Assembly (NCBI GenBank): GCA_910589595.1
Contig: CAJUTM010000004.1
Location: forward strand, 1 to 64,000
From: an uncultured Eubacterium sp.
GTDB lineage: Bacteria > Bacillota > Clostridia > Lachnospirales > Lachnospiraceae
Direction: 5' to 3'
DNA length: 64,000 bases
Position numbers and translations under genes: made by a program. How positions within the stretch are numbered: position 1 is the stretch's first letter; each line of letters opens with the position of its first letter. The notes below the pieces were generated by a model. It saw nothing but the letters and a program-made list of their open reading frames with translations, did not search any database and was not told where the DNA came from. Below, piece after piece: positions 34,154 to 43,350 of the stretch.

Positions 34154-36241
34154 TTATTTTACAAATGCTTCTTTCTCCAGATAATTTCCGGACTTGTCTT
34201 CTACACGAATGACATACATTTGCTTTTTCTTAAGCTTTGGTACTTTTATGACAAATTTGCCATCTTTCTTCGTTTTCGTCAGCTTTGCTTTCTTTCCTTT
34301 CGCGGCGCGAACGCGCATATTTTTATAAGTAAAGCCGGTAATTTCCTTTTCCCCTTTTTTCAGGTGCACATTCGGATAGTTCAAATTCTGTTTCTTGTTT
34401 TTACTGTTACTGGAATAAATAATCCCATATTTCTTTGTCTTCTGAATCGAATTATCTTTCGCTTGGCAGCTCTTGGCGCTGGTAAATAAAATACCATACT
34501 TTCCGGTTTTATCAATCGTATTTTTCGTAACGATTATTTTTGAGCTGGTAGAACCTATAATCGCAGTACTCTTGCTCTTTTTAACATTATTTTTACGAAT
34601 TTTGCTCTTGTCCGCCTTATAGGCATAAATACCAAAATTCTTTGGAGATTGAATGGTATTATAAGTAATTTCCGCTTTTCTGCTCGAAGAGACGCCGATA
34701 GCATTTTTTTTGGAATAAGTCATCCTGTTTTTATTCACTACAACACTATCGCTCCTGTCCGTCAGGGCAATACTCCCTGTCTTATCTTTCCAGATAGTAT
34801 TTCTTTCTATCCGGCTGTTTTTCGTCGCCTTATATTGCAAGCCGCGCTTTCCTGCCCATTTAATCGAATTGCCGTTACAATTAACTCTCTGGCAGTCTCT
34901 TGCCGTCAAACCGTTTCCACCCGAAGTAATAATCGAATTACCTGTCACCGTAATATCGTTTCCGTAAGCAATCAGTATTCCCGTCTGACCAGAACGATAA
35001 ATCTTATTCGCGACAAGACGGATATTATTTCCATATTTCACATAAATCGCCGAGCGCTTCGTCGCCGGCAGAGTTCCAGATATGGTAATGACGTTATAAG
35101 CTACCGTCACGTCGCTGATAATCCGGCTGGCATTTCCCACTACATGAATCCCAAAACCGATTTTGGCATCCGTAATTTCGCGAATCGTATTCCACTGAAT
35201 GACTATATTCTGGTATACCGGAACACTTTCCACCTGCGTTTCCGGTAATGCAGCCACATAATTCGTTCTGGATTCTTCATCCTTATCACTATCTGCCGAA
35301 TACAAATAGCATTTAATTCCACAGCCGGCACGTGTGATTGTATTTCCGGTAATTAATACATTTTTATAATGATACGCTTTTATCGCCTCATATGTAATAT
35401 CTGAAAATGTATTGTTGGAAATAACAATATTGGATGGGAATAATCCCGCCACTGCTACGTGCGTTCCGATTCCCCGCGGTACATGGGAAAAATCACAATT
35501 GCTTATCGAAATATCATTGCAAATCGTGTCATCATATATTATATTTTCCTGATTCGAAGGAGCCATATGGTCATTGTGTACACAATCAATATGGATTGCT
35601 TCTTTTCTTATCGTAGGATTGGTATACTCACGGAACTCACATCCTTTCACTTCTACATTCCGAACTCCCTCCAGCGTAAGAAAGTGACTGCGGTACAAGT
35701 TTCTCATCGTCACGTTTAAAACACGGAAGTTCTTTCCATGCATAAAGCGAAATGCCTCCATTGTCATGCCGTGGTGGTCTCCGTCCGCATGACCCTGAAA
35801 ATCCCATGTTCCTCCCTCTATCGTAATATTACCCGCACCCTCATATCCTTTCTTTCCCGAACAGGCATTAGATATAATCGGGGCACGGCCCTGCTTCTCC
35901 GAAGCACTATCTGTTCTACAATAATATATCGTAGTATCGCCGTCTGCGCATATTCTCGTATTCCCATAAACGAGTAATGAGCTGGTGATCTTGTATGTTC
36001 CCCCCTGAATATACACTGTCAGTTGCTCATATTTTGGTTTTTCCCCGCTTTGCAAATTCAAAGCTTCCTGAATGGCTTTCCCGCCATTGTAATTTTTCGT
36101 CGTGATATTGATTTGCTTCGTTGCCGCCCGCGCACACAAAGGCAGGGGCAGCACACTTAAACATAGAAAAAGAATACACCCAAATACGATTTTTATATAA
36201 GTATTAACAAACGAATACTTAGTCGACACAGATATTTTCAC
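34154..36241 (-). CDS. Secreted right-handed parallel beta-helix protein (pectate-lyase-like fold)
   Basis: About 695 residues. Starts at a GTG at 36241 (or a second GTG at 36229), overlapping the DUF4867 stop by a few codons; no ATG is available. The signal peptide ends near LCARAA. From about 60 to 600 many short repeats of the type ITGNTI, VVNKNRM, IRKNNVKKS build a PbH1/NosD-like beta-helix; the C-terminus is lysine-rich and carries a small beta-domain (about 610-695). Such proteins are often polysaccharide lyases or hydrolases, but I see no catalytic signature that fixes the substrate. It is probably co-transcribed with DUF4867. Confidence 0.82.
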   Translation of the reverse strand: MKISVSTKYSFVNTYIKIVFGCILFLCLSVLPLPLCARAATKQINITTKNYNGGKAIQEALNLQSGEKPKYEQLTVYIQGGTYKITSSLLVYGNTRICADGDTTIYYCRTDSASEKQGRAPIISNACSGKKGYEGAGNITIEGGTWDFQGHADGDHHGMTMEAFRFMHGKNFRVLNVTMRNLYRSHFLTLEGVRNVEVKGCEFREYTNPTIRKEAIHIDCVHNDHMAPSNQENIIYDDTICNDISISNCDFSHVPRGIGTHVAVAGLFPSNIVISNNTFSDITYEAIKAYHYKNVLITGNTITRAGCGIKCYLYSADSDKDEESRTNYVAALPETQVESVPVYQNIVIQWNTIREITDAKIGFGIHVVGNASRIISDVTVAYNVITISGTLPATKRSAIYVKYGNNIRLVANKIYRSGQTGILIAYGNDITVTGNSIITSGGNGLTARDCQRVNCNGNSIKWAGKRGLQYKATKNSRIERNTIWKDKTGSIALTDRSDSVVVNKNRMTYSKKNAIGVSSSRKAEITYNTIQSPKNFGIYAYKADKSKIRKNNVKKSKSTAIIGSTSSKIIVTKNTIDKTGKYGILFTSAKSCQAKDNSIQKTKKYGIIYSSNSKNKKQNLNYPNVHLKKGEKEITGFTYKNMRVRAAKGKKAKLTKTKKDGKFVIKVPKLKKKQMYVIRVEDKSGNYLEKEAFVK

Positions 36242-36848
36242 CCTTTAATCCATTAAAAGCACCATCAATATCCGCATCTTTATGAGCAATCAACCATTTA
36301 TTCCGTGCTACAAGCAACGCATCCTCTTTTGCTGCCTCCGGCTCGGCAACAAGTTCCAAGTTCGTATCTTTCGGCAATACGACAACGCAGCGGAACGGAT
36401 TATTCCCTACGCTGCAAGGCGCATAATGTAACGTGGTAGCATAAACTTCCACAACCGTTCCCTTTGGCAGTAAGAAAGCTTCTATTTTGCCTGTATCATA
36501 AGTATTATCCGCCTCAATATCCTGCTGGCAGCCAATCAGCAGTATCAAATCCGTACATGCTACATTCACTTCCGAAGAACGATGATATTCAACAGCATTC
36601 AACTTCTTGTTAAAACCATTGCAGTAGCCAATCTGGATAGGCAATCCGCCGTACAAACTATCCGTAAAGTCTTTCATTATCGGCAGCTTTTCAATTTCGG
36701 CATCCGATGGAATATAAATAACGTCATCCGCAGGACAATCAGTCTGCTGCATCGCATCCATTAACTCTGCCACATCATACTCACCCGTCAATATACGCCC
36801 ATACTTTTTGAAACTTGCATCCGTTACCTTTTGAATTTGAATACTCAT
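36219..36848 (-). CDS. DUF4867 family protein (cupin-like)
   Basis: 209 residues with no signal peptide. The sequence (YGRILTGEYDVAEL near 16-29; KGTVVEVYATTLHYAPC near 128-144) matches my recollection of the DUF4867 family, which has a ureidoglycolate-lyase/cupin-type fold. Function unknown; members are often found beside carbohydrate genes in Lachnospiraceae, as here. The ATG follows AGTAGGAGGTATTTTA. The C-terminus overlaps the start of the beta-helix gene. Confidence 0.75.
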   Translation of the reverse strand: MSIQIQKVTDASFKKYGRILTGEYDVAELMDAMQQTDCPADDVIYIPSDAEIEKLPIMKDFTDSLYGGLPIQIGYCNGFNKKLNAVEYHRSSEVNVACTDLILLIGCQQDIEADNTYDTGKIEAFLLPKGTVVEVYATTLHYAPCSVGNNPFRCVVVLPKDTNLELVAEPEAAKEDALLVARNKWLIAHKDADIDGAFNGLKGENICVD

Positions 36849-36948
36849 TAAAATACCTCCTACTATGTATATTTATGTTTCATTATACTGATATGTAAAA
36901 TGGTTGTCAACCGTCCAAAATACTGAAAAAAATACAAATCCATCCATT

Positions 36949-37926
36949 CTATTTTTTCCACTGGCCGGCAATCCATTTTCCTGTCTTAGACAAATTTTTC
37001 TTCGTAAATCCGCCTGTCTTCCGGCAGCTGGACTTTAGCAGCGCAGACGTCTCGTTTTTATTCGACACATTCCATGCCACATAACCAATCTTATACTGTT
37101 TCAGTAACTTCATCCATTTCTTTGCGCTTCCTTTGTCAATATTTCCATTTCCGGAAGCGTCACAAATATTAAACTCGGAGACTAAAACCGGCAGGCCGGA
37201 AGCATAGGCAGTTTTCAGCTTATCTCTTATGAAATCAGTGTGAGTAGCCGCATAAAAGTGCAGGGAATAGACAAGATTCTTCTGTTTCAGGGGACTCTGT
37301 ACCGCCACATCTACATCCTGCGACCATGTCGGCGTACCGACAATAATGATATTCTTTTTATCATATTTGCGAATACGTTTAATAACTTTATTGGCATACG
37401 GTTTAATATCCCGTTTCCATGTCACATCACCATTCGGCTCATTACAGATTTCATATAAAACATTTTTTTGCTTCTTATACTTTTTGGCAAAATGGGTAAA
37501 AAACTTCAACGCCTGCTTCTGATGTTTTTTGGGATTGCCATCACTGAGTATATGCCAGTCAATAATCACGTACATACCCAGTTCGGTTGCATATTTGACG
37601 CCGTCCTCTACGTTCTTATAGAGTTTTGTGGAAAACCCCGCATTAGGGTCGCTGTACAGCGCCAGACGGATTGTATTCACCCCCATCTTGCGGAAACTGC
37701 GAAAGCAGGAGGCATTGACATATTGCGGGAACCATGCGATTCCATGCGTGCTCACGCCCTTTAACTGCACTTTTTTTCCACTCTCGCTGACAATGTTCGT
37801 GCCGGATACTTTTAGCTGCCCCCATTTTTCTACAGGTGTAGCCGCCTTTATTGTGCTATTATTGAAAACTGTACAGGATAACAAAATAAATAGCAACAAG
37901 CCGGATAAACGAATAATTTTTTTCAT
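36949..37926 (-). CDS. Secreted GH5 endoglucanase/mannanase-type glycoside hydrolase
   Basis: 325 residues from the ATG at 37926 (AAGGAGGAGAAT upstream). A signal peptide (about 1-28) precedes one GH5 (beta/alpha)8 domain. The acid/base glutamate is in YEICNEPNGD and the nucleophile in LVSEFNICD; WHILSDGNP and YSLHFYAATH are further subsite markers. The ordering and Asn-Glu-Pro fit the GH5_2 cellulase subgroup. The C-terminus ends in a basic stretch with no binding module. It acts on beta-glucans or beta-mannans outside the cell. Confidence 0.92.
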   Translation of the reverse strand: MKKIIRLSGLLLFILLSCTVFNNSTIKAATPVEKWGQLKVSGTNIVSESGKKVQLKGVSTHGIAWFPQYVNASCFRSFRKMGVNTIRLALYSDPNAGFSTKLYKNVEDGVKYATELGMYVIIDWHILSDGNPKKHQKQALKFFTHFAKKYKKQKNVLYEICNEPNGDVTWKRDIKPYANKVIKRIRKYDKKNIIIVGTPTWSQDVDVAVQSPLKQKNLVYSLHFYAATHTDFIRDKLKTAYASGLPVLVSEFNICDASGNGNIDKGSAKKWMKLLKQYKIGYVAWNVSNKNETSALLKSSCRKTGGFTKKNLSKTGKWIAGQWKK

Positions 37927-37943
37927 ATTCTCCTCCTTATTAT

Positions 37944-37963
37944 GACCTTTTGACCCTAGCATC
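37944..37963. repeat. Dispersed repeat, single-arm copy 3
   Basis: GACCTTTTGACCCTAGCATC lies in the 40-base gap between the deacetylase stop and the GH5 ribosome binding site. Its complement differs from the left arm at 3348-3367 at one position only. The second arm is missing. Confidence 0.6.
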
Positions 37964-37966
37964 TTA

Positions 37967-38800
37967 TTATGAGATTACCAATTCATCCTCAATCATATGA
38001 CAGTCACCGTCGATTTCTACCCATACCGGAAACTTCGCCGGATTGACGATACGCTTACCGTCCGCCGAAATATCCAGATTTTCATATGCTTTCACGTAAT
38101 CATAAATCTCGCCGTTGGTGGCATACCAGATATCCTCTCTCCCAGAAACGGCTTTCATAAAGTTTTCCATTATCCACCAGTTATCGTTATCCTCAAATTC
38201 AAAAGTGTGGCCCCAAAGATAGAACATTTTTGGCCATTCCGTCACTTTCATATCGACAAACTGCTTTGTGAGTTCAGACAACTGCGGATAATCATGGTGG
38301 CAGGTCGGATGCCATTGCAGCCAGTCATCCGGAAAATCAAACGTCAGCGTACTTTCCACCGTGCGCGAATACGTCACCCCGCTCATTGCCAGCACATTTT
38401 TAAGCTTCTCGTCATACCAGCCATAAGGATACGCCATTCCTTTAACGATTCTGCCAAACATGGTTTCCAACGCCTGACGGCACTTTTGCATCTCTTCCGC
38501 CATCTCCCATGTGGTAAGCGTAGTCATGTACTTGTGCTCATAGCCGTGATTTGCCACTTCCACCAGCGGATGTGAATACAATTTCTTTGCCGCGGAAGCC
38601 GTCAGCAGGCGATAGCTCTCTCCTTCCGGATATGTCGTGCCCTCCTGCGCAAACCATGCCGGTATAAGATTGAATGTTCCCTTAATTTTATATTTTTCCA
38701 TCAGTTGTATTAAAAACTCATCTTCCTCTATGCAATCGTCATAACTTAACGTAACTACCTTCGTTTTTCCTTGCGGAAATCTCATGAATTTTCTTCTCAT
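37967..38800 (-). CDS. Polysaccharide deacetylase family protein (NodB fold)
   Basis: 277 residues without a signal peptide. The NodB motifs are recognisable: TLSYDDCIEED with the catalytic/metal aspartates near 20-22 and NHGYEH supplying the metal histidines (HxxxH). A C-terminal region with LYLWGHTFEFEDNDNW completes the barrel. It would remove N- or O-acetyl groups from a polysaccharide or oligosaccharide; absence of a leader suggests cytosolic action or action on a lipid-linked precursor. It lies between the glycosyltransferase and GH5 genes. Confidence 0.88.
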   Translation of the reverse strand: MRRKFMRFPQGKTKVVTLSYDDCIEEDEFLIQLMEKYKIKGTFNLIPAWFAQEGTTYPEGESYRLLTASAAKKLYSHPLVEVANHGYEHKYMTTLTTWEMAEEMQKCRQALETMFGRIVKGMAYPYGWYDEKLKNVLAMSGVTYSRTVESTLTFDFPDDWLQWHPTCHHDYPQLSELTKQFVDMKVTEWPKMFYLWGHTFEFEDNDNWWIMENFMKAVSGREDIWYATNGEIYDYVKAYENLDISADGKRIVNPAKFPVWVEIDGDCHMIEDELVIS

Positions 38801-38819
38801 ACCAAACCTCGCCTCATCC

Positions 38820-40097
38820 TTATTTTTTCTGGCGCAATTCTTTTGCCGCCGCTAAAAATGTTCCCTGATTCATATAAATATACAGCCACTTACTATATTG
38901 ATAGTTATCTACCGCTTCTCTGTCTTCTTCTGTTATAATGCAATTGCGCTCCCCGTCAATCAAAATCTCTTCCTGCGAAATACTGCGTTGTTGGAAAATA
39001 TACGGACAGAGCCGGAACACTACTTCCGCTTCCTGCTGCGGCGCCTCACGCATGGAGCTGTTATATTTTTCGAAAAAATTGCGAAGATACATGGCGTCCT
39101 CTTCCTGCCCCTCTTCGAGAATACAATACGATTTCTTGTTTTGAATATAGGCAATCAGTTTATCGTCATTGGCATCGTTTTTCAAAATCTGATAGTCCTT
39201 TGCCTTTCCTCTCGTTCCCGAAACCGCGTCCTGATACGCATAGGCAAGCGTCTGCATAATATTGTGCTCTTCCCGAAACATTGACTCATACATCGCGTCA
39301 AAAAAGGCGCCTAAAATCTGCACGCTCATCTGCTCCATCTGTTCTTCCGGCGTATAGCGCATAAAAAAATTAGTACGATTGCGCCACATATAATAATTGA
39401 TAAATGTATTCGGTCGCTTTACATTTGCCCCCATCTGATGAAGCGCTTTGGCGTCAGCGAGAGTAACCGCCTTATATCCGGCCAGCCGGATACGATGCCC
39501 CCACTCCATATCATCCCAATAAATGAAATTGTCTTCCGGCATAATGCCGGCTTCCGTATCGCGGATTACGGAACCGCGCACCATTACCGCACACGTGGCA
39601 ACCGTATCGCACTCGATAACATCCGGCAGCGTTCCGTCTTCTAACTGGTCTGCCCCTATCGTCTTTGCCGTACAGTGCTCAAAATCAATCATCAAACCCG
39701 ACTGCTGAATATACTCCGGCATCTGCCGGTGATAAACCCGGCATCCCGCCATCCCGACGTCCGGATGAGACTCCATATATTCATATAAAACAGAAATCGC
39801 ATTCTCATCCACGAGCGCATCATCGTCCAGACACATAAAGTATTCATAACCTCTGTCCCTGACAACGCGCAGTCCGGTATTAAAACCACCGGAACCACCT
39901 AAATTTTCCGTATTGGCAAGAATGGTTATCTCCTCTTTGTATGTATTCTTTAATGCCTCAACACTGCCATCCGTAGATGCATTATCGACAACAAAAATAT
40001 CAAAGTTTTGTTCCCTGCTCTCCAGAACACTCTGTACACATTCCAATACAAAATCCCGTTTATTATAATTACATATCACTACACCGATTGGTTTCAT
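38820..40097 (-). CDS. Family 2 glycosyltransferase
   Basis: 425 residues from the ATG at 40097 (AAAGGGATTTGT upstream). The GT-A domain opens with VVICNYNKRDFVLECVQS, has VDNASTDGS, and the metal-binding DDDA in MCLDDDALVDEN; FIYWDDMEWGHRIRLAG is the acceptor-side motif of rhamnosyl/galactofuranosyl transferases such as GlfT2. The C-terminal 150 residues are specific to this protein. It adds a sugar to a surface glycan. Twenty bases separate it from the deacetylase gene, suggesting one operon. Confidence 0.9.
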   Translation of the reverse strand: MKPIGVVICNYNKRDFVLECVQSVLESREQNFDIFVVDNASTDGSVEALKNTYKEEITILANTENLGGSGGFNTGLRVVRDRGYEYFMCLDDDALVDENAISVLYEYMESHPDVGMAGCRVYHRQMPEYIQQSGLMIDFEHCTAKTIGADQLEDGTLPDVIECDTVATCAVMVRGSVIRDTEAGIMPEDNFIYWDDMEWGHRIRLAGYKAVTLADAKALHQMGANVKRPNTFINYYMWRNRTNFFMRYTPEEQMEQMSVQILGAFFDAMYESMFREEHNIMQTLAYAYQDAVSGTRGKAKDYQILKNDANDDKLIAYIQNKKSYCILEEGQEEDAMYLRNFFEKYNSSMREAPQQEAEVVFRLCPYIFQQRSISQEEILIDGERNCIITEEDREAVDNYQYSKWLYIYMNQGTFLAAAKELRQKK

Positions 40098-40122
40098 ACA
40101 AATCCCTTTCTTCAACCCCTAA

Positions 40123-40240
40123 AGTTTTGCCTCTGCGCCAACCCCGAGCATCACGCTTCGCGAGACTGCTCGGGTTCGCGGGCGCGCTCGGATAGTCTTG
40201 TGCAAGCACAGACATATCCTCACTTTGCCTCCGCGCCAAA
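40123..40240. repeat. GC-rich intergenic element bounded by a direct repeat
   Basis: TTTGCCTCTGCGCCAA (40126-40141) and TTTGCCTCCGCGCCAA (40224-40239) flank about 83 bases that contain two hairpins, CCCGAGCA/TGCTCGGG (40143-40174) and GTCTTGTGC/GCACAGAC (40195-40213). Its GC content is well above that of its surroundings. No coding frame is seen. Confidence 0.5.
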
Positions 40241-40273
40241 TAAGGGAGTAGTTGAAAACAACTACTCCCTTAT
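40240..40273 (-). terminator. Terminator hairpin of the butyrate operon
   Basis: ATAAGGGAGTAGTTG and CAACTACTCCCTTAT form a perfect 15-base-pair stem with a four-base loop, 12 bases past the etfA stop. The T-tract on the minus strand is short (TTT), so it could also protect the 3' end of the mRNA. Confidence 0.7.
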
Positions 40274-40284
40274 CGAAAACAACA

Positions 40285-41322
40285 TTATTTTTCAGCCAGT
40301 TCTGCTTTCAGCATTTCCGTCAACTGAGGAAGAATTTTATTCAAATCACCGACGATACCATAATCTGCCACATCAAAGATTGGAGCTGTCTCATCTTTGT
40401 TAATCGCAACAATAATATCAGCTTCTTCCATGCCGGCTACGTGCTGAATTGCACCGGAGATACCGATGGCAAAATATACGTTAGGACGAACGGTCTTACC
40501 TGTCTGTCCTACCTGCAGGTCTCTCGGCATCCAGCCGTTATCGACAACCGCACGGGAACAACTTACCGTACCGCCAAGTACATCAGCCAAATCCTGAAGC
40601 AGTTTGAAGTTCTCTTTGCTGCCAACGCCACGGCCGCCGGATACAAGAATTTTTGCGTCCATAATATCTTCCACATCGGACACACTCTTAACTACTTCCA
40701 AAATCTCTACATATTTGTTATCCGGAGTAAAGCCCGGATTGTATTCGATTACTTCTGCTTTTGCCCCTTTCACTGGCTCAATCTTCTGCATAACGCCGGC
40801 ACGTACCGTAGCCATCTGCGGACGGTTATACGGACATGCAATCGTGGCAATCGTATTACCACCAAAAGCAGGACGGGTCATCAGTAATTGATTTGGCAAT
40901 GTTGTCTTTGCCATAACATCATTAAAATCACCAATTTCAAGAACGGTACAGTCTGCCGTCAAACCGGTCTGTACACGCGCCGATACGCGGGGACCGAGGT
41001 CACGTCCAATTGCCGTAGCACCAACCAGCATAATCTCCGGTTTATACTCGTTAATTACAGAAGCCAATGCATGTGTGTATGGCTCCGTTCTGTAAACTTC
41101 CAATTCCGGGTCATCTACTACGATGACTTTATCCGCACCATACTCAGCTAACGAATCCGCTAATGCTTTGATGCCGGAACCGAGAACAACTGCTGTCACT
41201 TCCGTGTTCAGATCTTTTGCCAAATCTTTTGCTTTGCCAAGCAGCTCAAATGCGATACTGCTCATCTCACCATCTACCTGCTGAGCAAAGACATATACTC
41301 CTTTATATTCTTCTAAATTCAT
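40285..41322 (-). CDS. etfA: Electron transfer flavoprotein alpha subunit
   Basis: 345 residues from the ATG at 41322 (GTGG and GAAAAA upstream). The N-terminal alpha/beta domain is followed by the C-terminal FAD domain with SGGRGVGSKENFKLLQDLAD, GQTGKTVRPNVYFAIGISGAIQH and VAINKDETAPIFDVADYGIVGD. With EtfB and Bcd it forms the flavin-bifurcating complex that couples crotonyl-CoA reduction by NADH to ferredoxin reduction. Last gene of the butyrate operon. Confidence 0.97.
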   Translation of the reverse strand: MNLEEYKGVYVFAQQVDGEMSSIAFELLGKAKDLAKDLNTEVTAVVLGSGIKALADSLAEYGADKVIVVDDPELEVYRTEPYTHALASVINEYKPEIMLVGATAIGRDLGPRVSARVQTGLTADCTVLEIGDFNDVMAKTTLPNQLLMTRPAFGGNTIATIACPYNRPQMATVRAGVMQKIEPVKGAKAEVIEYNPGFTPDNKYVEILEVVKSVSDVEDIMDAKILVSGGRGVGSKENFKLLQDLADVLGGTVSCSRAVVDNGWMPRDLQVGQTGKTVRPNVYFAIGISGAIQHVAGMEEADIIVAINKDETAPIFDVADYGIVGDLNKILPQLTEMLKAELAEK

Positions 41323-41351
41323 TTTTTTCACCACTTTTCCTTTATATATTA

Positions 41352-42134
41352 TTAGATTACATGTTTCTCTTTAAACTTATCAACAATATACTGTGCTGCT
41401 TCTGTCGGGTCTAACGTCACAACTTCACCCGCGCCTTTGCGCACCTTATCAGAAGCTTTCGCAATCTTTGTCGGGGAACCTTTTAAACCAAGGTTAGAAT
41501 CATCGACATCTTTCAAATCAGCTCTTCCCCAAACAGTAATCTCTTTGTCAAATGCGTCCATGATTCCGCCCGGAGTCATGTAACGTGGCTCATTCAACTC
41601 AGAAAGAGCGGTAATCAAACATGGCATCTTTGCCTTAACGACATGATATCTGTCCTCATACTGACGCTGAACAATAACGCTGTCTCCCTCAATTTTGATA
41701 TCCTGTGCATAAGAAATTACAGGAATACCCAAATGTTCGGAAATCTGCGGCCCAACCTGTGCCGTGTCACCGTCAATAGCCTGACGTCCGGTAATAATCA
41801 AATCGTAATCAATATTGCGAAGCGCACCGGCAATCGTCGTCGATGTTGCCCATGTATCTGCGCCGCCAAGCACGCGGTCAGTAACGAGTATACCTTTGTC
41901 TGCGCCCATAGCCATAGCTTCACGCAAAACTTCTTCTGCCTTTGGAAGTCCCATAGTAAGAACTGTTACTTCCGCACCCATTTCATCTTTTATTTTAAGT
42001 GCTGCCTCCAAGCCGGCTTTATCGTCCGGATTCATAATGGTAAGCATCGCACCTCTGTTCAATGTACCGTCCGGATTAAATACAACGCCGCCCTTTGTAT
42101 CCGGCACCTGTTTAATACATACTACTATCTTCAC
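41352..42134 (-). CDS. etfB: Electron transfer flavoprotein beta subunit
   Basis: 260 residues starting with GTG (AGGAGGTGCTCTT upstream). Typical EtfB beginning MKIVVCIKQVPD and the AMP/FAD-contact segment TGRQAIDGDTAQVGPQ. In Bcd/Etf complexes the beta-subunit flavin does the bifurcation. Located between bcd and etfA, spaced by 11 and about 29 bases. Confidence 0.97.
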   Translation of the reverse strand: MKIVVCIKQVPDTKGGVVFNPDGTLNRGAMLTIMNPDDKAGLEAALKIKDEMGAEVTVLTMGLPKAEEVLREAMAMGADKGILVTDRVLGGADTWATSTTIAGALRNIDYDLIITGRQAIDGDTAQVGPQISEHLGIPVISYAQDIKIEGDSVIVQRQYEDRYHVVKAKMPCLITALSELNEPRYMTPGGIMDAFDKEITVWGRADLKDVDDSNLGLKGSPTKIAKASDKVRKGAGEVVTLDPTEAAQYIVDKFKEKHVI

Positions 42135-42145
42135 AAGAGCACCTC

Positions 42146-43297
42146 CTATTTCAATAAGCTGCCAGAGATAACCATGCGCTGAACTTCTGAAGTTCCTTCG
42201 TAAATCTCTGTAATCTTTGCATCACGCATCATACGTTCTACATCATATTCTCTGATATAACCGTAACCACCGTGTAACTGTACCGCCTTTGTCGTCACTT
42301 CCATGGCAACCTCTGCCGCATACAATTTAGCCATAGCAGCCTCTACGCTGTAAACTTTCTGCGTAGCTTTTGCCATTGCCGCACGGTATACAAGCAGTTT
42401 GGCAGCTTCCACTTTCGTAGCCATATCTGCCAGCTGGAACTGTGTATTCTGGAACTGTGCAATTGAACGGCCGAACTGCTTTCTCTCTTTTACATAATCA
42501 ATCGTAGCCTGCAAAGCTCCTTCCGCAAGACCAAGAGCCTGCGCAGCGATACCGATACGGCCACCATCTAACGTATGCATGGCAATACCAAAGCCTTTGC
42601 CCTGCGCACCAAGAAGGTTCTCTTTCGGAATACGGCAATCCTCGAAAATCAACTCATATGTAGCAGAACCGCGGATACCCATCTTCTTTTCTTTCGTTCC
42701 GAAAGTAAAGCCCGGTGTTCCTTTCTCTACAATAAAAGCTGAAATTTCTTTCACTTTGCGTCCGCGCTTCTCAATAATGCCGGTTACCGCAATAATAATA
42801 TAAATATCTGCCTCTTTACCGTTTGTAATAAAGCATTTGGAGCCGTTCAGTACCCACTCGTCGCCGTCCAGAACCGCTTTTGTCTGCTGTCCCTGTGCGT
42901 CTGTTCCTGCGCCCGGCTCTGTCAAACCAAAAGCGCCGAGTTTCGTACCGTTAGCGAGCGGTACCAAATACTTCTGCTTCTGCTCTTCCGTACCATACAT
43001 CAAAATCGGATCAGCGCCAAGAGAAGAATGTGCCGATACAACAACGCCTGTCGTACCGCAAACTTTGGACAACTCCTCAACACATGTAACATACATAAGA
43101 GGGTCGCACCCCTGTCCGCCATATTCTTTAGGAATCGCAATGCCCATAAAACCGAGCTTTTTCATCTTTTCTACATTCTCAGCCGGGAACTGCTCTGTTT
43201 CATCTGTTTCCTGCGCAAGCGGCTTAACTTCATTCTCGGCAAATTCTCTGAACAACTGTCTAGCCATCTCATGCTGTTTGTCAAACATAAAATCCAT
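42146..43297 (-). CDS. bcd: Butyryl-CoA dehydrogenase
   Basis: 383 residues. Acyl-CoA dehydrogenase fold with FGLTEPGAGTDAQ, CFITNGKEADIYI and the C-terminal YGYIREYDVERMMRDAKITEIYEGTSEV carrying the catalytic glutamate (IYEG). Its place in thl-crt-hbd-bcd-etfB-etfA identifies it as the crotonyl-CoA-reducing butyryl-CoA dehydrogenase. The ATG follows TAGGAGGTTTATTGTAAG. Confidence 0.96.
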   Translation of the reverse strand: MDFMFDKQHEMARQLFREFAENEVKPLAQETDETEQFPAENVEKMKKLGFMGIAIPKEYGGQGCDPLMYVTCVEELSKVCGTTGVVVSAHSSLGADPILMYGTEEQKQKYLVPLANGTKLGAFGLTEPGAGTDAQGQQTKAVLDGDEWVLNGSKCFITNGKEADIYIIIAVTGIIEKRGRKVKEISAFIVEKGTPGFTFGTKEKKMGIRGSATYELIFEDCRIPKENLLGAQGKGFGIAMHTLDGGRIGIAAQALGLAEGALQATIDYVKERKQFGRSIAQFQNTQFQLADMATKVEAAKLLVYRAAMAKATQKVYSVEAAMAKLYAAEVAMEVTTKAVQLHGGYGYIREYDVERMMRDAKITEIYEGTSEVQRMVISGSLLK

Positions 43298-43350
43298 CTT
43301 ACAATAAACCTCCTATTAAATTTAAGAAATTGTTATCCCATAGCAATCTT

